In this document: positions 1 through 5,551 of the stretch, in pieces
How the letters are laid out: the number at the start of each line of letters is the position of its first letter
Numbering within the stretch: position 1 is the stretch's first letter
Assembly: GCA_026992695.1 (NCBI GenBank)
Contig: JALWYP010000013.1
Coordinates: 1 to 5,551 of the forward strand
DNA: 5,551 nt
Direction: 5' to 3'
DNA from: Flavobacteriaceae bacterium
GTDB lineage: Bacteria > Bacteroidota > Bacteroidia > Flavobacteriales > Flavobacteriaceae
Notes under the pieces: model-generated
What the model saw: only the letters and a program-made list of their open reading frames with translations
Databases searched by the model: none
Told to the model about the DNA's origin: nothing
Program-made: the position numbers and the translations under genes

Positions 1-64
1 ACTAAAAACCTACTATTTTTTAAGTGAATAATATGTAAAATCAACAAATTATTAAAGAAAAATA

Positions 65-94
65 TTGATATTTCGTTTTAAGATAGTATTTTTG
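65..94 (+). promoter_or_regulatory. Bacteroidota-type promoter of the secreted-protein gene
   Basis: A TTG at 65-67 is followed after 19 bases by TATTTTTG at 87-94, a full match to the TAnnTTTG -7 element used by the primary sigma factor of Bacteroidota, with the usual -33 TTG at normal spacing. Transcription would start near 100, giving a leader of about 30 bases. The leader is A/T-rich and has no Shine-Dalgarno sequence, which is normal for this phylum. The motif match is seen directly; the start site is inferred. Upstream of it, bases 1-64 are AT-rich and show nothing recognisable. Confidence 0.75.
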
Positions 95-132
95 GGTTTC
101 AAAAAATTGTTATTAACCTTAAACTTAAACTA

Positions 133-2799
133 ATGAAACTAAAAAATTATTTATTGGCAAGTCTCTTTTTAGCATTTACCTCGGTAGGTTTTGCTCAAGA
201 AGTAATGCCAAATGTTCCTACAGGACCTAACTATGTTGGAACCGTAACCTCTATGACCTATGTGCCGTCTATTTTGTCTAGATATCCCGACGGTAAATTA
301 CCTGCACCCGATAACACACCTAGAGAAGCAGGAGACAAAAGATCTTTAGGAAATCCTGTAATAATTGGTAAAGACAAACAAACTACTGATGACTATTATG
401 TTTTAAACCAAAATGAAGCCGAACAAAGTGTACGAGTTGCCCCACCTTCTTTGGTTTTTGATGCATATACATCCAATTCGCAACCTACTGATCCTTCAAT
501 GGCAATTGGCCCCAACCATGTAATTGTAACGTATAACACCGCTATTGTAATTTACGATAAGTCCGGTAACGTTTTAATGGGTCCCTTTGCACCCAATCCA
601 ACTATTTTCCAAAGTGGAGGTTGTTGCGATTTAACAGTTTCATATGATGATGCTGCAGACCGCTGGGTTTTAACCTTTTTAGGTTCTGGAGCGCAAGTAG
701 CAGTTTCTGACGGACCTGACCCTACAAGTGCCGGATGGTATCACTATAACATTGCTTCTATCAGTGATTATCAAAAATTATCTATTTGGAGTGATGGGTA
801 TTACATGACAGATAATACGGGATCGTCAAATAAAGTATGGGCATTAGAAAGAGACAAAATGTTATTGGGAGACGCTACTGCTCAAATAATGGGCTTTAAT
901 CTTCCCGGAATTGTTACCAGTGGTTTTTACAGTCCGCAAGTATTAAGTGTTACCGATGGTAATATGCCAGCAGCTGGTGGAGCAACCATTGTATATATGC
1001 AAGATGATGCTTGGGCAGGAGTAGCTACCGATCACGTAAAACTTTGGACACTAGATGTAGATTGGGGTGCAGGAACAGGTAGCATGTCTGCCGCAACACA
1101 ATTACCAACTGCACCATTTATTGGTGTTTTTGATGGTGGAAGTTTCTCTAACCTTACGCAACCTGGTGGAGGTTCTGCTGTAGATGCTTTACAAGCAACT
1201 ATAATGAATCAGGCAAAATTTAAAAAATTTGCAGGTCACAATTCTGCTGTGTTTGATTTTGTAGTAGATACTGATGCAACAAGTGGAGAACTTGCTGGAA
1301 TTCGTTGGTTTGAAATTCGTCAAAGTGGAGACAACCAACCTTGGTCTGTATTTCAAGAAGGAACCTATACTGCCCCAGATGGTAAACACGCATGGCATGG
1401 AAGTATGGATATTGATGCCAATGGGAACATTGGTTTAGGTTATACGGCTATGGCAGGTCCTTCAACTCCTAATCCAACTAGTAAAAGAATCAGTTCTTAT
1501 TATACCGGTAGATTTGATGGAGACCCAGCCGGAACAATGACTATTGCGGAAGAGCTAATTGCTGCCGGAAATGGAAATATACCTAGTACTCGGTATGGAG
1601 ACTATAATAAGTTGGAAATTGACCCATCTGATAATACTACTTTTTGGTTTATTAATGAATATTATAACAGTGGAAGAAAAGGTGTTGTAGGGGTTTTTCA
1701 ATTAACACCTCCAGGACCGGACGATATTGGAGTAACAAATATTACTGCTCCCGTATCTGGTCCTTTAACAGCTACAGAGAGCATTACCATAGATATAAGA
1801 AACTTTGGTAGTAATGATATTACAAATCCACCTGTACAATACATTGTTGACGGTGGGGGACCTGTTGTAGAAAATTACGGCGGTACAATAACTGCTGGTA
1901 CAACGGTTTCTTATACCTTTTCGGCAACTGCAGATTTATCTGCTGCTGGAAGCCATACTATTGTTGCAAAAACAAACCTTGCTGGAGATACAAATACAGG
2001 TAATGATGAATTTACAAAAACTGTTGTAACTGGAGTTGGTGGTTACTGTATGCCAACTGCAACTTCCGGATGTAACATAGATGGTATTAAAAAGTTTATA
2101 CTTAATACGATTGATGCAGATGATGGAGGAAACGGTTGTAATACAGAGCCTGCTGGAAGTCCTCAAGGATATGCAGATAGAACAGCTATGTCTACCGATT
2201 TAACACAAGGTACCGATTATACCTTACAAGCCCAAATGAACTGGACTGCCGGAACCGGTGTTGAAGCACTTTCTGTTTGGATTGATTTTGATGATAGTGG
2301 AACATTTGAAGTCTCTGAAAGATTAATTGAGGGAGAATTCTTTACCGTAGCAAATGCACTACAAGATTTTACTCTTTCTATTCCAGCTTCTGCTGCTGTA
2401 GGATCTCATAGATTGAGAGCGAAAGCTATGGATACCTCTGCATCTGGCGATGTTTTAAATCCTTGCTCCGATTATGCCTTTGGAGAAACACAAGATTACA
2501 CCGTTAATATAGGACAATTAGGTATTGAAGATGTTAGTATATTAAATGCGGAGTTTACTGTTGTAACTTTACCTAATAACCAGTTTGATATTTCTTTAAA
2601 AACTAGTTTTGATGGAACGGCTTCTATAGCTGTATATAATGTACTAGGACAAACATTAGCATTTAATAATTTAAGAAAAGAAGGTGATAGTTTTAACTAT
2701 CACTTAGACATGTCTTATGCCAATGCTGGAGTTTATTTTATTAAAATGGGAGATCAGTCTTCAAACACATATAAAACAGCAAAAATTATTGTGAAATAA
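133..2799 (+). CDS. Large secreted protein with GEVED domain and T9SS type A C-terminal sorting domain
   Basis: This 888-aa protein is predicted to cross the inner membrane by Sec and the outer membrane by the type IX secretion system, ending on the surface or outside the cell. Residues 1-21 form a signal peptide (KLK, then a hydrophobic run, likely cleavage FA|QE). Residues about 115-525 are rich in W, Y, G and D, with motifs such as DPSMAIGPNH (120-129), YDDAADRWVL (171-180), SDYQKLSIWSDGYYMTDN (211-228), GIRWFEIR (389-396), GSMDIDANGNIGLGY (423-437) and RYGDYNKLEIDP (487-498). I recall a similar motif order in large exported proteins of other phyla, and suspect a beta-propeller. Residues about 529-632 resemble a CARDB-type Ig domain. 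Residues about 637-793 are a GEVED domain (WIDFDDSG at 716-723, GETQDY at 784-789). Residues about 814-888 are the T9SS tail (YNVLGQ at 835-840, AGVYFIKM at 865-872, basic end KIIVK). No catalytic residues are recognised, so function is unknown; adhesion or binding is a guess. The ATG start fits both the signal peptide and the promoter. Confidence 0.93.
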   Translation: MKLKNYLLASLFLAFTSVGFAQEVMPNVPTGPNYVGTVTSMTYVPSILSRYPDGKLPAPDNTPREAGDKRSLGNPVIIGKDKQTTDDYYVLNQNEAEQSVRVAPPSLVFDAYTSNSQPTDPSMAIGPNHVIVTYNTAIVIYDKSGNVLMGPFAPNPTIFQSGGCCDLTVSYDDAADRWVLTFLGSGAQVAVSDGPDPTSAGWYHYNIASISDYQKLSIWSDGYYMTDNTGSSNKVWALERDKMLLGDATAQIMGFNLPGIVTSGFYSPQVLSVTDGNMPAAGGATIVYMQDDAWAGVATDHVKLWTLDVDWGAGTGSMSAATQLPTAPFIGVFDGGSFSNLTQPGGGSAVDALQATIMNQAKFKKFAGHNSAVFDFVVDTDATSGELAGIRWFEIRQSGDNQPWSVFQEGTYTAPDGKHAWHGSMDIDANGNIGLGYTAMAGPSTPNPTSKRISSYYTGRFDGDPAGTMTIAEELIAAGNGNIPSTRYGDYNKLEIDPSDNTTFWFINEYYNSGRKGVVGVFQLTPPGPDDIGVTNITAPVSGPLTATESITIDIRNFGSNDITNPPVQYIVDGGGPVVENYGGTITAGTTVSYTFSATADLSAAGSHTIVAKTNLAGDTNTGNDEFTKTVVTGVGGYCMPTATSGCNIDGIKKFILNTIDADDGGNGCNTEPAGSPQGYADRTAMSTDLTQGTDYTLQAQMNWTAGTGVEALSVWIDFDDSGTFEVSERLIEGEFFTVANALQDFTLSIPASAAVGSHRLRAKAMDTSASGDVLNPCSDYAFGETQDYTVNIGQLGIEDVSILNAEFTVVTLPNNQFDISLKTSFDGTASIAVYNVLGQTLAFNNLRKEGDSFNYHLDMSYANAGVYFIKMGDQSSNTYKTAKIIVK

Positions 2800-2818
2800 T
2801 TTAGTTACTAGATAATTT

Positions 2819-2855
2819 AAAAAAAGCCTGTTGATTTTTATTCAACGGGCTTTTT
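2819..2855. terminator. Bidirectional intrinsic terminator between convergent genes
   Basis: AAAAAGCCTGTTGA (2821-2834) pairs with TCAACGGGCTTTTT (2842-2855) across a 7-base loop, with a single G-U type wobble. On the plus strand the stem ends in T5; on the minus strand the A7 at 2819-2825 becomes a T7 tract. It lies 19 bases after the stop of the secreted-protein gene and 19 bases beyond the stop of the minus-strand OsmC-family gene, so it can serve both. Confidence 0.9.
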
Positions 2856-2874
2856 CATTTATTGTAAAATGCAT

Positions 2875-3297
2875 TTAAGCTTCACTATAATAAATTTTTG
2901 TACGTACTTCTGCAAACTTCCTAAACATTTCAAAAACACCGCAATATCTTTCTTCTGAAAGATTTACAGCTTTTTCAATTTTATCTTTTTTAAGCTCTTT
3001 TCCGGTAAAATAATAATCTACCGATACTTTATTGTAGTATTTAGGATGTTCTTTGGTCATCTCGGCGGTCACTTCAACTTTAAAACTATCTATGGTTACG
3101 CGCATTTTCTTGAGTAAAGAAAGGACATCTAATGCGGTACACCCTGAAAGGGATGATAACATAAGTGCTTTTGGGCTTAACCCCTTTCCGGTTCCACCAA
3201 AATCCGGAGTGGTTTCTAATAAAACTGTATGCCCACTGGGATTATCTGATTCTAGTAGCATATTTTCTTTCCAAACAGTAGTTACTTTATGAGACAT
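2875..3297 (-). CDS. OsmC family protein (YhfA-like)
   Basis: This 140-aa cytoplasmic protein has the usual length of the OsmC/Ohr superfamily, whose studied members reduce organic hydroperoxides with a pair of cysteines. The cysteines are C53 in SLSGCTALDVL, at the start of the long central helix, and C119 in RYCGVFEMFRK. The segment before the first cysteine (GKGLSPKALMLSSLSGC) and the YCxVxxM context of the second resemble the YhfA-like branch rather than Ohr. Members of that branch are mostly uncharacterised, so a peroxidase activity is inference. The ATG at 3297 follows an A-rich leader (TTAAAAAAAGATAAAA on the minus strand) without Shine-Dalgarno. The gene is transcribed alone, divergently from the AhpD-like gene, and ends at the bidirectional terminator. 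Confidence 0.9.
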   Translation of the reverse strand: MSHKVTTVWKENMLLESDNPSGHTVLLETTPDFGGTGKGLSPKALMLSSLSGCTALDVLSLLKKMRVTIDSFKVEVTAEMTKEHPKYYNKVSVDYYFTGKELKKDKIEKAVNLSEERYCGVFEMFRKFAEVRTKIYYSEA

Positions 3298-3320
3298 TTT
3301 TATCTTTTTTTAAGTTTAGG

Positions 3321-3328
3321 CAAAGTTA
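3321..3328 (-). promoter_or_regulatory. Probable -7 promoter element of the OsmC-family gene
   Basis: On the minus strand the sequence reads TAACTTTG, a full match to the Bacteroidota TAnnTTTG -7 element, 23 bases before the ATG. It would give a leader of only about 15-20 bases. No TTG is found at 17-23 bases upstream; the nearest is 26 bases away (3355-3357), so the -33 element is weak or absent and the promoter may depend on an activator. Confidence 0.55.
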
Positions 3329-3333
3329 TTAAA

Positions 3334-3364
3334 ATAAGTATATTTCTTATGTAACAATTGTTTC
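3334..3364. repeat. Two short inverted repeats in the divergent intergenic region, possible operators
   Basis: ATAAG-N7-CTTAT spans 3334-3350, and the perfect 10-base palindrome AACAATTGTT spans 3353-3362 (14 bases with one mismatched pair, 3351-3364). Both sit upstream of the OsmC -7 element and just ahead of the AhpD-like gene, where a shared regulator could bind. In such AT-rich DNA short palindromes are common by chance, so a regulatory role is inference only. Confidence 0.3.
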
Positions 3365-3365
3365 G

Positions 3366-3373
3366 TATTTTAG
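3366..3373 (+). promoter_or_regulatory. Weak candidate -7 element for the AhpD-like gene
   Basis: TATTTTAG differs from TAnnTTTG at one position and lies 19 bases before the ATG at 3393. No TTG occurs at the expected -33 distance. A second one-mismatch candidate, TATATTTC, is at 3339-3346. Neither is strong; the gene must have a promoter in this 95-bp region because its only upstream neighbour is divergent. Confidence 0.3.
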
Positions 3374-3392
3374 GCATTTAAAAATTAAAATA

Positions 3393-3983
3393 ATGCCTTT
3401 AGTAAACCCTTTATCTCCAAATCATAGTCCGGAAACCAAGCAATTAGCTACATTTTTTAACGAAACACTCGGTTTTTGTCCTAATAGTGTACTTACTATG
3501 CAACACCGTCCCGAAATAAGTAAAGCATTTATTAACCTTAATAAAGCGGTTATGGAAAACCAAGGTAGGGTAACTTCTGCTTTAAAACGAATGATTGCTT
3601 GGGTAAGTAGTAATACAACCGGATGTAGGTATTGCCAGGCTCACGCCATTAGAGCTGCCGAAAGATATGGTGCCGAGCAAGAGAAATTAGATAATATTTG
3701 GGAATATCCTACGCATCCAGCTTTTTCTGAAGCCGAACGTGCTGCACTTGATTTTTCGTTGGCTGCATCTCAAATTCCCAATGTGGTTGATGAAAACATA
3801 AAAAAACGCCTTTATAAATATTGGAATGAAGGAGAAATTGTAGAAATGCTTGGTGTGATTTCTCTTTTTGGATATCTAAACCGCTGGAACGACTCAATGG
3901 GAACGTCTATTGAAGAAGGAGCAGTAGAAAGTGGCGAAAAGTATTTAGAAAAACACGGTTGGAGTAAAGGGAAGCATGGATAA
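3393..3983 (+). CDS. AhpD-like / carboxymuconolactone decarboxylase family protein (peroxidase-related)
   Basis: This 196-aa soluble, mostly helical protein belongs to the AhpD-like fold. The core is GCRYCQAHAIRAAERYG at 77-93, giving a CxxCxxH motif with C78, C81 and H84. AhpD uses this arrangement as a redox-active disulfide and proton relay to reduce peroxides or partner proteins. The second half has FSEAERAALDFSLA (111-124) and the ending LFGYLNRWNDSMGTSIE (158-174), which I associate with the group annotated as uncharacterised peroxidase-related enzymes. In M. tuberculosis AhpD a catalytic glutamate lies 12 residues before the first cysteine; here that position is R66 in ALKRMIAW, so the relay may differ. 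True decarboxylase activity is unlikely given the CxxC. The start follows an A/T-rich leader (TTAAAAATTAAAATA) with no Shine-Dalgarno. The gene is divergent from the OsmC-family gene, suggesting a shared role in peroxide or electrophile defence, which is inference. Confidence 0.88.
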   Translation: MPLVNPLSPNHSPETKQLATFFNETLGFCPNSVLTMQHRPEISKAFINLNKAVMENQGRVTSALKRMIAWVSSNTTGCRYCQAHAIRAAERYGAEQEKLDNIWEYPTHPAFSEAERAALDFSLAASQIPNVVDENIKKRLYKYWNEGEIVEMLGVISLFGYLNRWNDSMGTSIEEGAVESGEKYLEKHGWSKGKHG

Positions 3984-4013
3984 AACGTTTTAAACAAAAA
4001 ACAATATATTGAA

Positions 4014-4685
4014 TTATCGTTTTCCTTCAACAACAATTACAAGTTCGCCTTTTGGCGGTTTTTTGGTAAAATGATTTAAAATTTCAAGTATAGAACCGCG
4101 TACTGTTTCTTCGTGAAGTTTGCTTATTTCTCTAGAAACCGAAGCTTTTCTATCTGCGCCAAAATAATCTATAAAGTGCGAAAGGGTTTTTAATAATTTG
4201 TGAGGCGATTCATAAAAAACCATTGTACGCGTTTCTTCCGAAAGTAGTTTTAAACGGCTCTGCCTTCCTTTTTTTACCGGTAAAAATCCTTCAAAAATAA
4301 AGCGGTCATTTGGTAATCCGCTATTTACAAGTGCGGGTACAAAAGCGGTAGCACCGGGCAAGCAATCTACTTCTATCCCGGCTTCAATACAAGCTCTGGT
4401 GAGTAAAAATCCCGGATCGCTAATAGCAGGTGTTCCGGCATCGCTAATTAAAGCAAAAGACTCGTTGCCAAATATCCTGTCAACTAATGTTTTAACCGTT
4501 TTGTGCTCATTGTGCATATGATGTGAGAGCATCGGAGTAGTAATTTGATACTGTTTAAGTAGTTTTCCACTGGTACGAGTATCTTCAGCCAAGATGTAAT
4601 CTACTTCTTTTAAAACCTCAATGGCTCTAAAAGTAATGTCTTTTAAATTACCAATTGGGGTGGGAACTAAATACAGTTTCCCCAT
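4014..4685 (-). CDS. rsmI: 16S rRNA (cytidine1402-2'-O)-methyltransferase RsmI
   Basis: RsmI uses S-adenosylmethionine to methylate the 2'-O of C1402 in 16S rRNA, at the decoding centre of the 30S subunit. The 223-aa protein carries the family signatures in order: VPTPIGNLKDIT (7-18), AEDTRTSG (33-40), ISDAGTPAISDPG (80-92, the SAM-site loop of the tetrapyrrole-methylase fold), LPGATAF (109-115), FYESPHK (157-163), SREISKLHEE (184-193) and PPKGELVIVVEG (210-221). It stops right after this last motif, so it lacks the C-terminal extension of the 286-aa E. coli enzyme; short forms are usual in Bacteroidota. The ATG at 4685 is the natural start, since MGKLYLVPTPIGNL aligns with the family N-terminus. 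The upstream gene stops 2 bases earlier (TAAAAATG), so translation is probably coupled. It converges on the AhpD-like gene with 30 bases between stops. Confidence 0.97.
   Translation of the reverse strand: MGKLYLVPTPIGNLKDITFRAIEVLKEVDYILAEDTRTSGKLLKQYQITTPMLSHHMHNEHKTVKTLVDRIFGNESFALISDAGTPAISDPGFLLTRACIEAGIEVDCLPGATAFVPALVNSGLPNDRFIFEGFLPVKKGRQSRLKLLSEETRTMVFYESPHKLLKTLSHFIDYFGADRKASVSREISKLHEETVRGSILEILNHFTKKPPKGELVIVVEGKR
4045..4064 (+). terminator. Possible plus-strand terminator inside the 3' end of rsmI
   Basis: On the plus strand TCGCC (4045-4049), loop TTTT, GGCGG (4054-4058) and T6 (4059-4064) form a short GC-rich hairpin followed by a U tract, 61 bases after the stop of the AhpD-like gene. 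No other terminator is visible for that gene. The same bases encode the conserved KPPKGEL motif of RsmI, so the hairpin could be a coincidence of coding constraint. The stem is only 5 pairs including one G-U. Confidence 0.4.
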
Positions 4686-4687
4686 TT

Positions 4688-5443
4688 TTATACAAATTTA
4701 CGTTCGATGAGAGCCATAAAGCGAGCAGCATACTCGTCTTTGTTTAGCCAATAATTGTAATCGGGTTTTACTTTTACCTTTATAAAATACGCGACCTCGT
4801 CTAACGAACTCAATGTATTTATTTGTGATAAAACCCTAGTGTAGTCTTCAGCGTTACCATTAAAAAGATGCTGAATAAAAGCCAATCTGTCATTTAATCC
4901 AATAATAATTTCTTTTCCTAAGCTATCGTTTAATGATTTAGGCTTAAGCTCTCTATTATTTCCATTGGCAGGCTTTTCGGATACTTGAGCAGCGGTTTGT
5001 TTTCTTTCAAAAACCGGCATATCCTGGTACGTTGTGGCAAACTCTTCTAAGTCATTTTTAACGTTTTGTTGCTTTGGTAACACTTGTTCAAGCAGTGCTT
5101 CTATTTTTTGAGAATCTTCGGGAATTTCGGCTACTAAATCTTTTATTTTTTCAATCATAGGTTCGGCAAGTTCTTTCTCGTTAAAAGTAGATGGAGGTAC
5201 TGGTTTGGGTTCTGAAAACCAATTTTTTTCTCGATAACTTTTTGAGTCTAATGATTGATCGTTTAAAATTTCTTTTTCGGTATTTGAAGTATCCGAAATA
5301 CTTTTTTCCAGATAATCCAGTACAGAAAGTTTTTCGTATAAATAACCTATTTTTTCTTTTAAAATAGTAGTATCTTGAGTAAAGTCCTCTACAAGTAGCA
5401 GTTCAGCTATTGATTTCACCTCAGATAAAATTTTCTTTTTCAT
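4688..5443 (-). CDS. Conserved hypothetical protein, first gene of the rsmI operon
   Basis: Function is not recognised. The 251-aa protein has no signal peptide or membrane segment and should be cytoplasmic. The N-terminal part (1-165) is hydrophilic and charged, with predicted helices at about 3-50 and 94-122 (MIEKIKDLVAEIPED followed by KIEALLEQVLP) separated by low-complexity linkers. The C-terminal part (about 168-251) looks like a compact conserved domain: SLNDSLGKEIIIGLNDRLAF (170-189), HLFNGNAEDYTRVLSQINTL (192-211), then VKPDYNYW (225-232) and a final helix with FMALIERKF. I recall closely similar C-termini in many flavobacterial hypothetical proteins. The ATG at 5443 has no Shine-Dalgarno, and the stop lies 2 bases before rsmI, implying cotranscription and coupled translation. 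A link to ribosome function is suggested only by this coupling. Confidence 0.88.
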   Translation of the reverse strand: MKKKILSEVKSIAELLLVEDFTQDTTILKEKIGYLYEKLSVLDYLEKSISDTSNTEKEILNDQSLDSKSYREKNWFSEPKPVPPSTFNEKELAEPMIEKIKDLVAEIPEDSQKIEALLEQVLPKQQNVKNDLEEFATTYQDMPVFERKQTAAQVSEKPANGNNRELKPKSLNDSLGKEIIIGLNDRLAFIQHLFNGNAEDYTRVLSQINTLSSLDEVAYFIKVKVKPDYNYWLNKDEYAARFMALIERKFV

Positions 5444-5551
5444 ATGGCAAAGCTTTTGTTTGGGATGTTTTTATAATAAATGCTAAGTTGGGTTTAAAGG
5501 TAGTGGATTTTTTTATTTTTTTTCGGGTATAAGTGTTTTTTAAATAAATTA
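5444..5551 (-). promoter_or_regulatory. Upstream region of the unknown gene-rsmI operon, weak promoter candidate
   Basis: These 108 bases up to the window edge hold no gene. On the minus strand TACCTTTA (plus 5495-5502) matches TAnnTTTG at all but the last fixed base and would place a leader of about 45 bases ahead of the ATG at 5443. No TTG lies at the expected -33 distance. AAGCTTTG (plus 5448-5455) is another one-mismatch candidate but is too close to the start. The rest is T-rich without a clear hairpin. Confidence 0.3.

Noticed and set aside
1..64. Possible end of an upstream gene or RNA at the left edge
   Set aside because: Only AT-rich sequence with no coding frame, hairpin or motif I can support.
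1189..2166. Minus-strand open frames at 1189-1398 and 1936-2166 inside the secreted-protein gene
   Set aside because: Cysteine- and serine-rich translations of the antisense strand of a clear gene, with no promoter or homology signal.
3053..3292. Plus-strand open frame of 79 codons opposite the OsmC-family gene
   Set aside because: It lies wholly inside a well-supported OsmC-family gene on the other strand and its product has no recognisable features.
3981..3992. Perfect palindrome TAAAACGTTTTA at the stop of the AhpD-like gene, considered as a terminator
   Set aside because: It has no loop and an AT-only outer stem, so it would not make a stable RNA hairpin, and no T run follows.
4002..4011. 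Palindrome CAATATATTG followed by a T run on the minus strand, considered as the rsmI terminator
   Set aside because: Only three pairs can form around a TATA loop, too weak for an intrinsic terminator.
3709..4036. Two minus-strand open frames opposite the AhpD-like gene (3709-3897 and 3812-4036)
   Set aside because: They overlap each other, the CxxCxxH gene and the rsmI end; the translations have no recognisable domain.

Overview
The window looks like an ordinary chromosomal segment of a flavobacterium (Bacteroidota, probably marine Flavobacteriia). Three signs support this. The DNA is AT-rich. Starts are preceded by A-rich leaders without Shine-Dalgarno motifs, and the first gene has a TTG-N19-TATTTTTG promoter of the Bacteroidota type. 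The first protein ends in a type IX secretion (T9SS) type A sorting domain. I see no transposase, integrase, tRNA, rRNA, CRISPR array or phage gene.

Layout: (1) 1-2860 holds a monocistronic gene for an 888-aa exported protein: signal peptide, a probable beta-propeller-like region, a CARDB-like Ig domain, a GEVED domain and the T9SS tail. It has a clear promoter upstream and a strong bidirectional terminator downstream. (2) 2875-3983 holds two divergent genes sharing a 95-bp intergenic region. The minus-strand gene is a 140-aa OsmC-family protein with two conserved cysteines. The plus-strand gene is a 196-aa AhpD-like/carboxymuconolactone decarboxylase family protein with a CxxCxxH motif. Both are thiol-based families linked to peroxide chemistry, and two short inverted repeats lie between them. 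(3) 4014-5443 on the minus strand is a two-gene operon: a 251-aa protein of unknown function followed 2 bp later by rsmI, the 16S rRNA C1402 2'-O-ribose methyltransferase, in a short form lacking the C-terminal extension of the E. coli enzyme.

I found no convincing new multi-gene system. The points most worth a second look are: the large secreted protein, whose N-terminal half matches a widespread uncharacterised repeat-like family; the OsmC/AhpD-like divergent pair; a possible plus-strand terminator embedded in the 3' end of rsmI; and the unknown protein tightly coupled to rsmI.
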